From: Paracoccus marinaquae
GTDB taxonomy: Bacteria; Pseudomonadota; Alphaproteobacteria; Rhodobacterales; Rhodobacteraceae
NCBI RefSeq assembly: GCF_018860165.1
Contig: NZ_JAHKNG010000007.1
Location: forward strand, 1 to 64,000
Direction: 5' to 3'
DNA: 64,000 nucleotides
The position numbers and the translations under genes were made by a program. Below, one piece after another: positions 26,270 through 35,306 of this stretch. A model generated the notes under the pieces. That model was given only the letters and a program-made list of their open reading frames with translations, made no database searches and was not told where the DNA came from. Position 1 is the stretch's first letter. Every line of letters starts with the position of its first letter.

Positions 26270-27230
26270 CACGCCGTGGTCCGGGCTCGAGGCCGGGAAA
26301 GTGGACACGCGCCGAGTTTCGGCGTCGGCACGTTGGAACTGGTTCTGGGCGGTCATGCCGCGCGCCGATGTGGCCCTTGTCCTGCAACTGGCTGACCTGC
26401 CGAAACCCGCCCCGGACCTGCCCAAGCTCCGGAACCTCGAAATACGGTTCCAGACTTTGCCCGGTGGACCGATCCTGTACATCCGGCTCAAGGACAGCGC
26501 GCAACTCGAACTGTTCGAGACCCTCTGCCGCGATGTGATGGCGGCTGGCGAGCTTGCCGAGACGGAGGCCGAGGCCCTCGAACGCGCCATCGGCCGCACT
26601 TTCCGCTGGCACTATCTGCTGCGTGGCGGAAAGCTCGAGGTCTTGTCGGAAGAAGCCCAGAAGGGCCTGATCGGCGAGATCGAAGTGCTGAAGCTGCTGA
26701 TTTCCACGCTCGGTGCCAAACCGGCGCTGACCGCCTGGACGGGGCCTTCTGGCGCACCAAAGGATTTCGAGCTGAAGGCCGACTGCATCGAGGTCAAGGC
26801 GCGGCGCGGAGCCTCGCAGCCCTTCGTGAAGATCACGAACGAGTTCCAGCTGGCAGATGTGCCGGATCGTCGCCTGTGGCTGGCGGTACTGGCCGTCGAC
26901 AAGGTGCAGCCGCCGCACGGCCGGACGCTGACCGAGCATGTCTCGGAAGTCACCGAGCTTCTTGAACGGACCGAACCTTCGGCCATCATGGATTGGGATC
27001 TGCACCTGGCTGACGCCGGATTTGACATCCTGCACGACTATTCGGCCTGGCGCTGGATCGTCTCGGCCCCCGATTTCCATGCCGTGACCGAGGACTTCCC
27101 GCGGATTGCCGCCCCCGTGCCACTCGGGTTGTCTGCGGTTTCCTACGCCATTGCCCTTTCTGCCTGCACGCCATTCCGAACGGAGTGGGTCACGGTGCAG
27201 GAAAAGCTGAACGAAGCAGAGCAGCCATGA
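26256..27230 (+). CDS. DUF4420-type PD-(D/E)XK motif protein
   Basis: This 324-aa protein starts at GTG 26256, preceded by GAGGAGG. Its C-terminal half carries a PD-(D/E)XK-type core: KGLIGEIEVLKLL, then APKDFELKADCIEVKARRG with the Asp and Glu-x-Lys of the nuclease fold, then an ITNEFQL strand. This matches DUF4420 proteins found between Z1 and AIPR genes. It is probably the DNA-cutting subunit of the system. It overlaps the AIPR gene by ATGA. Family assignment rests on motif and context. Confidence 0.85.
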   Translation: MIPTDTPWSGLEAGKVDTRRVSASARWNWFWAVMPRADVALVLQLADLPKPAPDLPKLRNLEIRFQTLPGGPILYIRLKDSAQLELFETLCRDVMAAGELAETEAEALERAIGRTFRWHYLLRGGKLEVLSEEAQKGLIGEIEVLKLLISTLGAKPALTAWTGPSGAPKDFELKADCIEVKARRGASQPFVKITNEFQLADVPDRRLWLAVLAVDKVQPPHGRTLTEHVSEVTELLERTEPSAIMDWDLHLADAGFDILHDYSAWRWIVSAPDFHAVTEDFPRIAAPVPLGLSAVSYAIALSACTPFRTEWVTVQEKLNEAEQP

Positions 27231-29296
27231 GCGAACTCGACGAATATCACCAGAACCTGATCGCCGATATCCGCCGCGAAGCGGATGCCAGCGGAGTCTT
27301 TCCCGTGGAAGCTTTCTTCGACCGGATGACCGAGCGGTTGACCGAGGCCGGTGAACTGGAAGTCGCTGATCGCGCCTATTTCCAGAGTGGAGAGGGTGCA
27401 CAGAGACTGAGGATCGACGGCTATGCGGGTGATCCGCGGGACAGCGAAGGCGTGTTGGGACTGATCGTCTGCGACTTTGCAGACAGCGACACCGTTCAGA
27501 CCTTTGACAAAGGGGATGTGCCCCCGATCCTGAACCCCCTGATCCGTTTTCTGAAGAAGGCAAAGACCGAGGAATTTCGCGACTCGCTGAACGAGGCCAA
27601 CCCCGCCTTCCAGGTCTCGGACCTGATCATCACGACCTGGTCGCAGGTCACGAAGGTCAAGTTGATCCTCATTTCCAACCGCCAGTACATTAGCCGAGAT
27701 GATACGGTGAAACTGGCGGATATCGGCGACGTGCCGATTACGTGGTCGGTCTGGGATCTGACGCGCTTCGAACGGTTCGACCGCTCGGGACAGGCCCGCG
27801 AGGACATGGTCATCGACTTTGCCAAGGATTTCGGGGCACCCCTTCCGGCACTCCAGGCGTCGCAATCTGGCGCTGCCCTTGAAAGCTACCTGCTGATCGT
27901 CCCGGGCGAGCAATTGGCCGCGATCTATGACAAGTGGGGCGCCCGGCTTCTTGAAGCCAACGTCCGGTCTTTCCTTCAGGCGAGGGCCAAGACCAACAAG
28001 GGCATCCAGAAGACCATAAAGGAGGAACCCGAGCTTTTCTTCCCGTACAATAACGGCCTGTCAGCCACTGCCGATGCCGTGTCCTGTGTACGGACGGATG
28101 ACGGGTTGGCTGTCGCCTCGATCAGCAACCTGCAGATCGTCAACGGCGCCCAGACAACCGGGTCAATTCACGCCGGGCTGAAGTCCGCGAAGGAACAGCT
28201 CCCGCAAGTGTTCGTACAGATGAAACTGACCGTCGTTCCTCCCGACAGGTCCGAGGACATCGTGCCGAAGATCTCGGAATATGCGAACACCCAGAACAAG
28301 GTGAACGCTGCCGACTTCTTCTCGAACCATCCCTTCCATATCCGGATGGAACAGTTCTCGCGCAGTGTCCTCTTCCCGGCGCGTGCTGGCGAGCGTCATG
28401 ACACCAAGTGGTTCTACGAGCGTTCGCGCGGGCAGTTCATCAATGCCCGCGCCAAGCTGACACCAGCCCAGCTGAAGAAGTTCGATCTTGAGTTCCCGAA
28501 AACGCAGCTCTTCAGCAAGACCGATCTCGCCAAGTTCGAGTTTTCGGCAGTCGGCCAGCCGCACATCGTTTCGCGAGGCGCCCAGAAGAACTTCGCGGAA
28601 TTCGCCAAGGACATCGGCGAAGCATGGTCCAGGAGCGACGCCCGGTATGACGAGCTCTGGTACAAGCGGCTGATCTCGAAGGCGATCGTGTTTCGGTGGC
28701 TCGAGGCCGAGGTTCCGAAGCAGCCCTGGTACGAGGGTGGCTATCGCGCCAATATCGTCACCTACTCCATGGCCAAGGTGTTCCACGATGCCAATGGCGA
28801 GAAGCAGGTCCTCGACCTTGACACGATCTGGAGGCGGCAGTCTGTTCCCGATGCCCTCCAGCGTGCGCTGCTTCTGGCAGCCGCAGAGGCACACGACGTC
28901 ATCACACACCCTCCCGCAGGTGTCCGCAACATGTCGGAATGGGCGAAGCAGCAGGCTTGCTGGAACGGGATGAAGGGTCGAAAGCTGAACTATGACGATG
29001 ACTTCGAGACCTGCCTGACCCTCGTGGATACCGCCAAGGCGGCAAAGCGCGACGAGAAGGCAAAGAAGGCGATGACCGAGGGCATCAATGCCCAATCAGA
29101 GGTGGTGACCTTGGGCGCTGAGTTCTGGAAGGAGGTCTTGGCTTGGGGCCGCGAGCGGAAACGCCTCACCCCCAAAGACATGCAGATCCTCGAAGTCTGC
29201 GCGTCCATGCCGCGCCGGATCCCCTCAGACCTGCAGGCACGCCATGCCCTCGATGCGCTCGGGCGCATGAGAGATCAGGGGTTCGGCGAGTCCTAG
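27227..29296 (+). CDS. AIPR family protein (abortive-infection related)
   Basis: This 689-aa protein has the AIPR signature: NVRSFLQARAKTNKGIQKTI, then FFPYNNGLSATADAV, then ISNLQIVNGAQTTGSIHAGL, then KISEYANTQNKVNAADFF. AIPR proteins recur in phage-resistance loci and are often the last gene of Z1-containing systems. Their biochemical activity is not certain. The gene closes the co-directional run begun by the cytosine methyltransferase, all with overlaps or very short gaps, so one polycistronic message is expected. Confidence 0.92.
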   Translation: MSELDEYHQNLIADIRREADASGVFPVEAFFDRMTERLTEAGELEVADRAYFQSGEGAQRLRIDGYAGDPRDSEGVLGLIVCDFADSDTVQTFDKGDVPPILNPLIRFLKKAKTEEFRDSLNEANPAFQVSDLIITTWSQVTKVKLILISNRQYISRDDTVKLADIGDVPITWSVWDLTRFERFDRSGQAREDMVIDFAKDFGAPLPALQASQSGAALESYLLIVPGEQLAAIYDKWGARLLEANVRSFLQARAKTNKGIQKTIKEEPELFFPYNNGLSATADAVSCVRTDDGLAVASISNLQIVNGAQTTGSIHAGLKSAKEQLPQVFVQMKLTVVPPDRSEDIVPKISEYANTQNKVNAADFFSNHPFHIRMEQFSRSVLFPARAGERHDTKWFYERSRGQFINARAKLTPAQLKKFDLEFPKTQLFSKTDLAKFEFSAVGQPHIVSRGAQKNFAEFAKDIGEAWSRSDARYDELWYKRLISKAIVFRWLEAEVPKQPWYEGGYRANIVTYSMAKVFHDANGEKQVLDLDTIWRRQSVPDALQRALLLAAAEAHDVITHPPAGVRNMSEWAKQQACWNGMKGRKLNYDDDFETCLTLVDTAKAAKRDEKAKKAMTEGINAQSEVVTLGAEFWKEVLAWGRERKRLTPKDMQILEVCASMPRRIPSDLQARHALDALGRMRDQGFGES

Positions 29297-29593
29297 GCTC
29301 ACCCCGCCCCCTCCTCTGGTTCCTCCCCGGCCCTGAACGTATGCGGGGGGGCGCAGCGCGGAATTTTGCCAGCGTCAGGCGTTTTCACCGGGGAATCCAG
29401 GCGGAATCCACTTGGCCAGCTTGAGGCCATTTTCGACCAATAATACAAGGCTTTAAGCAACCAACAAGGGTGGATTCTTGCTGGATTCCGGCGGAATCCA
29501 GGAAGCCACTTTTGGGATCCACTTCGCGGAAGCCAGGGCCAACGGAATCCAGCCCGCCCGAAGCCACACAAAACCACAGGACGACCCTGCCCC
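29297..29593. other. Gene-free stretch with repeated GCGGAATCCA motifs
   Basis: About 300 bases between the AIPR and ParB-domain genes hold no convincing gene. The motif GCGGAATCCA occurs twice (near 29400 and 29491), and related GGAATCCAG/GGATTCC words occur around them, some in opposite orientation. This looks like a recombination or decayed repeat region at the downstream edge of the defence locus. Confidence 0.5.
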
Positions 29594-29953
29594 ATGGACC
29601 TCACCTTCGCGCCGCGCCAGATCGAGTTCTGGCCGATCGAGCGCCTGCGCCCCTATGCCCGCAACGCGAAGATGCACGGGGCAGATCAGGTGGCCCGCAT
29701 CGCCGCCAGCATGGCCCGCTTCGGCTGGACGGTGCCCTGTATGGTCGGCGACGATGGCGAGCTGATCGCGGGCCACGGTCGGGTGCTGGCCGCGACGGAG
29801 TTGGGGCTTGACGAGGTGCCGGTGATCCGGCTCGGCCATCTCGACGAGGCCGAACGCCGGGCCTACCGGATCGCCGACAACAAGCTGACCGAGCCCGGTG
29901 ACTGGGACGAGGCGCTCCGAATCCCGGCGCATCAGTTGCTGGACGTCGGATGA
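29594..29953 (+). CDS. ParB/Srx-domain protein, probably C-terminally truncated
   Basis: This 119-aa protein is almost exactly the ParB-like nuclease fold: IERLRPYARNAKMHGADQVA, then GWTVPCMVGDDGELIAGHGR (the GHGR motif), then EVPVIRLGHLDEAERRAYRI ADN. In phage and island proteins this domain normally continues into a longer chain, often a ParB-methyltransferase. Here the frame stops soon after WDEAL, where the family usually continues, so I think the C-terminus was lost by recombination. It probably once belonged to a phage packaging or modification module. Confidence 0.75.
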   Translation: MDLTFAPRQIEFWPIERLRPYARNAKMHGADQVARIAASMARFGWTVPCMVGDDGELIAGHGRVLAATELGLDEVPVIRLGHLDEAERRAYRIADNKLTEPGDWDEALRIPAHQLLDVG

Positions 29954-29965
29954 AGCGATACCTCG

Positions 29966-30496
29966 TCAGGACGAGCTCAGCTTATAGACCTGGCCCCTTT
30001 CGGCGAGTTTCTCGGATAACACCCGCAGCCCCAGCTTCTTCTTCAGCGAACCGGAAATGGCACCGCGAATCGAGTGGTGCTGCCACGAGGTCGCCTCGGC
30101 GATCTCGGCAATACTCGCGCCCTCCGGCGCCTGCAGCATGGCGATCAGCTGCGCCTGTTTCGTACCGGGGCGCTGGGCGGCGGCGATGGCTTCGGGCTTG
30201 GCGTCCCGCAGCGCCGCCATGGCCCTGACCACCACCGGATCGATGCCGACGGCGTCAAGCCCGGCCTCGGTGGCGATCAGCGTGGTGCCATGTCCATCGC
30301 CCGTCTCGCGCCAGAGCGGCTCGCCTCTCCGGACGTTGGCCTCGACCTCCTCGATGAAGCCGAGTTTGGTCATCCGGCCGATAGCCATCTTCGCAGCTGC
30401 GCCGTGCAGCCCCTCGGGCAGCGGCAGGGCGAGATTGCCCGGCCGGGCGCTGGCCCGGGTCAGGATCAGGGTCTGTGTGTCGGTGAGTTCGGTCAT
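29966..30496 (-). CDS. DUF3489 family protein
   Basis: This 176-aa protein has a DUF3489 region in its C-terminal half: KQAQLIAMLQAPEGASIAEI then AEATSWQHHSIRGAISGSL and KKKLGLRVLSEK, a small winged-helix-like fold. The N-terminal half (TDTQTLILTRASARPGNLAL) is a second helix-turn-helix-like unit. The family is common on alphaproteobacterial islands and prophages; its function is unknown. I start it at ATG 30496, because longer frames read into non-coding DNA. It is the third minus-strand gene of a small cluster. Confidence 0.82.
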   Translation of the reverse strand: MTELTDTQTLILTRASARPGNLALPLPEGLHGAAAKMAIGRMTKLGFIEEVEANVRRGEPLWRETGDGHGTTLIATEAGLDAVGIDPVVVRAMAALRDAKPEAIAAAQRPGTKQAQLIAMLQAPEGASIAEIAEATSWQHHSIRGAISGSLKKKLGLRVLSEKLAERGQVYKLSSS

Positions 30497-30591
30497 CGTC
30501 GGCTCCGTGCATCGCCACCGCAGGTCGCGGTCGGCTTCTACGGAGCCGGGCTCCGCTATCCGGGGCACAGCGGTCGGCGCAGGCCAGCCCG

Positions 30592-30819
30592 TCAAGCTGC
30601 GTGTTCGCCCTCGCCGAAGGCAAAATCGCCGATCTGCTTCAGTAGATGGGCCTGATACTCGAGGCTACCAACGTCGGCCCAGTTCAGCCGCTCGGGATCG
30701 GCGCCGAAATGGTCGTCGCTGAAGGCCTGCAACCGGGCCAGCATCGCGTCGATTTCGGCCTGTTTCGCAATGAAGGCGGCGAGGGCGGCGTCATTGGTGC
30801 GGGCGGGCTTGCCGGTCAT
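30592..30819 (-). CDS. Small hypothetical island protein
   Basis: This 75-aa acidic, helical protein (ALAAFIAKQAEIDAMLARLQ, then FSDDHFGADPERLNWADVGS) is typical of short genes carried with DUF3489 and DUF6900 genes. Its ATG overlaps the ancestral stop of the DUF6900-like gene (ATGA at 30819-30816), evidence that the two were once translationally coupled. Confidence 0.65.
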   Translation of the reverse strand: MTGKPARTNDAALAAFIAKQAEIDAMLARLQAFSDDHFGADPERLNWADVGSLEYQAHLLKQIGDFAFGEGEHAA

Positions 30820-30854
30820 TTCGTGGCGGCGGCAAGGCCAGCGGCGTAGGCCTC

Positions 30855-31004
30855 TTACAGCGCGTGCCGGATCGCCCAGACTGCGAGATCGTGGAAATCC
30901 AGCGCGTCGCGGCTGCGTGTTTCCAGCGTCTCCAGCCCGTGGAAATGGCGCTGGGCGATATCGGTCAGCAGGGTGTCAGTGGCGGGTTGGTTCGGCTGGG
31001 TCAT
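30855..31004 (-). pseudogene. DUF6900-like small gene with an early in-frame stop
   Basis: The 49-aa product ends ...HDLAVWAIRHAL and is cut by TAA at 30857-30855. The same frame continues for 12 sensible codons (EAYAAGLAAATK) to a TGA that overlaps the next gene's ATG. Family members normally read on with EAAYAAG-type sequence at this place. So the TAA looks like a point change in a formerly longer gene, or the product has lost its last residues. The start at 31004 has GAAGG upstream. Confidence 0.6.
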
Positions 31005-31112
31005 GATCTGGCCTTCGGTGGTGAGTTGCGTCTCTGTCACACCATCAGAATCGCTCTGATCCGCAACCACATCAAGTAAATCACTAGCAATTTCATTGCT
31101 TTATAATCATGT

Positions 31113-31194
31113 GACGCAGCGCCGATTCAGGGCATTCGAGAATACTACGAACAACCATATGACAGGCAGACCTTTATCCTTGGGGCGCTGCGTC
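31113..31194. repeat. 11-bp inverted repeat bounding 82 bases at the island/host junction
   Basis: GACGCAGCGCC (31113-31123) and GGCGCTGCGTC (31184-31194) are perfect inverted repeats 60 bases apart, in the gap between the last island gene and the DUF2254 gene. The size would suit a tiny MITE or the remains of an element end. A long-range transcription terminator is less likely with so large a loop. Confidence 0.45.
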
Positions 31195-31200
31195 CCTGCG

Positions 31201-32433
31201 TCACGCGCCGGACAGGACCTGATGTTCCCAAACCGCCTCTAGCGCGGCTTCCGCACGTTTTCGGGCTCGCTTCGCTTCTTCCCGCGCGGCCGCGCCACCA
31301 CCGAAATCCGCAAGGGCACCTAGACAATCCTGAAGTGCTTCTTGCACCTCGATTACAGCAGCCCCGTCACGGGCGATCGGCGAGAAGAAGACCGAGTAAA
31401 GGTTCACTATGTCCAGCGGCGGCGCATAGACCGAACCATAGGTCACTTCGGCCTCTGGATCAGGGTCCTCGTGCAGCACCTCAAGCACACGCGTCCCGGC
31501 GCGCAAGACTTCGATGGCAGTGCCGGGGTCGTTGATGCTAGGCGACAGCGCCTTGCTGGCCACTTCGCCAAGAACGATCAGACCATAGCCCAGATCCTGA
31601 TCGAAACTGCGTGCCTCGCCAAGCGAGAAAGCCTCGCGGAATGTCGCAAGAGCCTCATCCTCCACTGGTTCGCCAAGGCGTAACAATGTCTCGCCGCGGT
31701 GGACATATTTGCCGGGCATACGACGTATTTCGACCTTCATCTTCAGATGATCCGCAAGAGTTTGCAGTTTCTCGATATCGATATACTGAACATAGCCAGA
31801 ATGATCTGCCACGACCACCGGCGCATCCTCAGACAGAATATCGCACCGGGGGACGGCGCCAAGCGCAGGATAATCGCGATACAGGCGCGCGGCGGGTTTC
31901 GCCGCTGTTTCTATCCGGGCGATGATGTCGCTCATCCTGCCGAAATCGTTCAGGTGGTTCACCCAGCGCACCAAAGCCCAAGCGATCAGGGCAATATCGC
32001 CAAGCGTTGCTACGAACAGAAGGACCCGCGCATTGTCGCTGTAAAGCCCGGCCGACAAGCCGATGATCCCGACAATGCTGAACAGGAAAGAACCGATGAA
32101 GATTGAAACCGCCGTCTGCGCGGTGCGATCTTCCTCCAGCAGCCTGGTCGCACGGGGCGTCGCGTTTGAGGTGGCCGAACCGTACGCACCGACCAGAATC
32201 GACATCGAAAAGGTTGTGACCGCCAGCATCGAGGACGCGATGATATTGAGCAGCGCGTCAACCGAACCAGAGGCGAGATCGATTTTCGGGATATAAGGCA
32301 GAATGGGCCCGACAAGCGGAGCGAGGATCGCCAGCATAACGCCGGCGAGGCTGTAAAGGACAACCCGCACCCACATCTTGCGCAGTTGCACGCGCAGTCG
32401 CTGCACCCATCCCCTGTTGAACCTGCCTGTCAT
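31201..32433 (-). CDS. DUF2254 family membrane protein
   Basis: This 410-aa protein has four N-terminal membrane segments (VVLYSLAGVMLAILAPLVG, a second near residue 60 ending in TTFSMSILVG, VSIFIGSFLFSIVGIIGLSAG, and LLFVATLGDIALIAWALV). A long cytoplasmic domain follows, with the family's SGYVQYIDIEKL and KALSPSINDPGTAIEVL. DUF2254 proteins sit in the inner membrane; their role is not established. It is a stand-alone host-type gene, downstream of the phospholipase D gene on the same strand with an 89-base gap. Confidence 0.88.
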   Translation of the reverse strand: MTGRFNRGWVQRLRVQLRKMWVRVVLYSLAGVMLAILAPLVGPILPYIPKIDLASGSVDALLNIIASSMLAVTTFSMSILVGAYGSATSNATPRATRLLEEDRTAQTAVSIFIGSFLFSIVGIIGLSAGLYSDNARVLLFVATLGDIALIAWALVRWVNHLNDFGRMSDIIARIETAAKPAARLYRDYPALGAVPRCDILSEDAPVVVADHSGYVQYIDIEKLQTLADHLKMKVEIRRMPGKYVHRGETLLRLGEPVEDEALATFREAFSLGEARSFDQDLGYGLIVLGEVASKALSPSINDPGTAIEVLRAGTRVLEVLHEDPDPEAEVTYGSVYAPPLDIVNLYSVFFSPIARDGAAVIEVQEALQDCLGALADFGGGAAAREEAKRARKRAEAALEAVWEHQVLSGA

Positions 32434-32522
32434 CGAGCGTCCGTTCCGTCGTCAGCTTCGCTTCCCGGTCTTGGTCTGGCCAACCGCGCGGAATTGCAAC
32501 CCTTTACGACCGAATGCGGCTA

Positions 32523-34043
32523 TCACTTGCCACGACATCTGGTCCTGCGATAGCGTCGCCACAGCAGCACGCCAGCAACCACAGAGGCAGAGCCGTACAT
32601 CACATGCCGTGATGTGATGCCGATCCGGGCCTGCGCGCTTTGACGATAGCGGGGATCGAACAGCCGGGTGTCGGACAGGAACTTGCCCAGCAGGGTTTCC
32701 TTGCGCGGCTTAATCGGTCGCAACCCGCGCCTTTCGCTGTCGTTCAGCGCGTCGATAGCCGCGATGATACTGCCTGTCCTGTCGATCGCCTCACCGACCT
32801 GATCTGCCTCGACCCCAAGATGTTCTGCCAAAAGGTCATTGCGGATCTCGATGATACGCCGCCGATCCGTGTCTTTTTCCGCGATCAGCGCCACATCGCT
32901 TTCGGTATCGAACCCCATCGAGCGGCGGTCGATATTGCTTGAGCCAATGCGCAGGAACACATCGTCGATGATGCTGGTCTTGGAATGGACATAGATATCC
33001 TCACCCGCGTCATTGACCGGCGACAGGATCAGAAAGCGATGATGGGGATCGTTCTGCGTCAGGTCGCGGATCATGCGGCTGCGGGTGACATGCATCGCCT
33101 CATCCTCGACTTTCCCCTGCGCTGCGTGTGGATTGATGACGACGATCTCGGGTCCGTCTGGCTCTCGCAGGCGCGCCATAATTGCCTCGGTTATGCTGTC
33201 GGCAGCGAAATATTGCGACTCGAGGTAAATGCAGTCACGCGCGGCCCTGATGCTGTCGAGGTAGAGCGTCTCGATTTCAGTCACCGCCGAGCGATCGGCT
33301 TCAGGCGGCGCTGTGCGGGCAATTGCGACCTCCATATTCTCGAAATCTGGTGCGATTTCGGATGGCCAGATATCCTGTCCTCTCGCGAACTCCTCGCCAA
33401 TGGGCTCGCCTGTCGCGCGTTCCCATCGGTTCCGGCACAACTCGCTGAAGGCAGCCGCGGCTTCTCCTGACATCAGCGTCGTTGTGTCATGCCATGGCTG
33501 AGCGATCTCGCCGTTCTTCAAGCGACGCAGCGGATCAAATGATGCATGCTCTCGATTGTCCCAGCGACCTTCGGTAACGTCGATACCGCCACAGAATGCC
33601 AGCGCGTCATCGACAACAACGATTTTCTGATGATGGCAGGCGCCGATGGGATGGTGGCCGTCAAAGGCCAGATGGAGCTGCTTCGGCGAAAGCAGCTTGA
33701 TTTGGAATGCCGGAAGGATGCGCCCGGGCGCAATCAGCGCGCCCCCGCTCCATTTCAGCAGATAGATATCCAGTCCCTCGCGTCGCGCCGCCAACGCATC
33801 GAGGAACGGTCCGATGGCGTTCGGAAATCCGTCAGGCGCATCGCCGTTTTCATCAGATTGACCGGGCAGCATCTCGATCTCGAAATCGAAATCCCAACCG
33901 ACGAGAATGACCATGCGCTCGGCCTTCAGCAGTACCTCGCGAAGGATGCGGAAATAGTCCTGCCCGTCCATGATGACAGACAGCCGATCGGCCGTCGCAA
34001 CACGCCAGCAGTTTCGACCCGGTTCGAAGGCAAGTTGCCGCAT
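32523..34043 (-). CDS. Phospholipase D / cardiolipin synthase-like protein
   Basis: This 506-aa protein has two complete HKD motifs: HHQKIVVVDDALAFCGGID (residues about 137-155) and VHSKTSIIDDVFLRIGSSN (about 351-370), each HxKx4D. Members transfer phosphatidyl groups, as in cardiolipin synthesis, or hydrolyse phosphodiesters. There is no N-terminal membrane segment, but a likely anchor lies near the C-terminus (GSASVVAGVLLWRRYRR). It is in a host-type region with lipid genes, so a role in membrane lipid metabolism is more likely than a DISARM DrmC-type role. Confidence 0.88.
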   Translation of the reverse strand: MRQLAFEPGRNCWRVATADRLSVIMDGQDYFRILREVLLKAERMVILVGWDFDFEIEMLPGQSDENGDAPDGFPNAIGPFLDALAARREGLDIYLLKWSGGALIAPGRILPAFQIKLLSPKQLHLAFDGHHPIGACHHQKIVVVDDALAFCGGIDVTEGRWDNREHASFDPLRRLKNGEIAQPWHDTTTLMSGEAAAAFSELCRNRWERATGEPIGEEFARGQDIWPSEIAPDFENMEVAIARTAPPEADRSAVTEIETLYLDSIRAARDCIYLESQYFAADSITEAIMARLREPDGPEIVVINPHAAQGKVEDEAMHVTRSRMIRDLTQNDPHHRFLILSPVNDAGEDIYVHSKTSIIDDVFLRIGSSNIDRRSMGFDTESDVALIAEKDTDRRRIIEIRNDLLAEHLGVEADQVGEAIDRTGSIIAAIDALNDSERRGLRPIKPRKETLLGKFLSDTRLFDPRYRQSAQARIGITSRHVMYGSASVVAGVLLWRRYRRTRCRGK

Positions 34044-34230
34044 ATCCGTTGCCCCAAGATTGATTCAGGTGATGCAGTCCGAATAACTCATTTCGGTCGC
34101 CCAAAGTTGCCGGCAGCATCGAACCGCGCATTCACGATCATCTTCAGCCTGCTGATCGCCCGGCTTTCCTGCAACTTTGAGAGCGCAAAGCGCGTCATAT
34201 CTCAAGAAGCCCCAATACGGAGAATGCCCG

Positions 34231-34629
34231 GTGCAGATTGCCATCCTCTATGCCTCGACGCTGATCATCTTTCTGGCCATCGACATCGTCGGCATCACGC
34301 AGATCATCCGGCCGATTTTCGAACGTCACGTCGGTGATCTTCTTGCCGATCCGTTCCGTATGATGCCCGCGGCCGCATTCTATGCGGCCTATATTGTCGG
34401 CGTTCTGTATTTCGTCTCGGCTCCTGCACTGGCCGAGGGAAGACCGGGCAAAGCGCTGATAGGTGGGGCGCTGATCGGGCTGATGTGCTATGGCACATAT
34501 GAGTTCACCAATTACGCGACACTGCGCGATTGGTCGATGCAGCAGGTCGTGACCGATACGATCTGGGGCGGGTTCCTGACCGGATTCTCGGCCTGGGCCG
34601 GGGTGATGGTCACACGCTGGCTGACATGA
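34231..34629 (+). CDS. DUF2177 family membrane protein
   Basis: This 132-aa protein starts at GTG 34231 with GGAG upstream. It has four predicted membrane helices (IAILYASTLIIFLAIDIVGI, AAAFYAAYIVGVLYFVSA, ALIGGALIGLMCYGTYEFTN and a last one before the end). The pattern YGTYEFTNYATLRDW is characteristic of DUF2177. Function unknown. It overlaps the downstream SDR gene by ATGA. Confidence 0.88.
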   Translation: MQIAILYASTLIIFLAIDIVGITQIIRPIFERHVGDLLADPFRMMPAAAFYAAYIVGVLYFVSAPALAEGRPGKALIGGALIGLMCYGTYEFTNYATLRDWSMQQVVTDTIWGGFLTGFSAWAGVMVTRWLT

Positions 34630-35288
34630 AGGCGCTTGTCATTGGTGACAGTGGCGGGATCGGCGCGGCCATCGCGGACGCTTTGCGGCGTCGCGGTGCC
34701 GAAGTCACCGGGCTGTCGCGGCGCGACGGGCTGGACCTGACCGATCAGGCCAGCGTGGCGCGGGTCGCCGATGCAATGGTCGATAAGCGCTTTGAGTTGA
34801 TCTTCAACGCGACCGGCGCATTGGTGATCCACGGGCATCAGCCGGAAAAGACCATCCGCGCCATCGACGCAGACGCCATGGCCGCGCAATTCGGGCTGAA
34901 CGCCATCGGGGTCGCGCTGATGCTGCGCTATTTCAGCCCGCTTCTGCACGAGGATACCCGCGCGGTTTTTGCCTCGCTGTCGGCGCGAGTCGGATCCATC
35001 GGCGATAACAGACTTGGCGGCTGGATCAGCTATCGCGCGGCAAAGGCTGCGCAGAACCAGATCATCCGCACCGCGTCGATCGAGATCGCGCAGAAGCAAA
35101 AGCAGCATATCGTCGTCGCCCTGCATCCCGGCACGGTCGAGACACCGCTGACGCAAGACTATGCCGCGCGCCATCCGACGATCAAACCGACTGAATCCGC
35201 GATGTCCTTGCTGGCCGTGATCGACAGGCTGACACCGGCGGATAATGGCACCTTCTGGGACTGGAAGGGCGCGCGCGTCGAGTGGTAG
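34626..35288 (+). CDS. Short-chain dehydrogenase/reductase (CsgA-like)
   Basis: This 220-aa SDR has the nucleotide-binding GDSGGIGAAIADALR at the N-terminus, the NATG-type strand (FNATGALVIHG), and the catalytic YxxxK in SYRAAKAAQNQ. It reduces or oxidises an unknown alcohol/ketone using NAD(P)H. The first Gly motif has GDSGG in place of the common TGxSxG. It is translationally coupled to the DUF2177 gene and converges on the tryptophan-rich membrane protein gene. Confidence 0.88.
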   Translation: MKALVIGDSGGIGAAIADALRRRGAEVTGLSRRDGLDLTDQASVARVADAMVDKRFELIFNATGALVIHGHQPEKTIRAIDADAMAAQFGLNAIGVALMLRYFSPLLHEDTRAVFASLSARVGSIGDNRLGGWISYRAAKAAQNQIIRTASIEIAQKQKQHIVVALHPGTVETPLTQDYAARHPTIKPTESAMSLLAVIDRLTPADNGTFWDWKGARVEW

Positions 35289-35306
35289 CTCCGCGCCCCT
35301 GCCCCT

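Noticed and set aside
32523..34043. Considered as a DISARM DrmC (phospholipase D) component
   Set aside because: It is 25 kb from the helicase cluster, among lipid and membrane host genes, and has the length and membrane tail of a cardiolipin-synthase-like enzyme.
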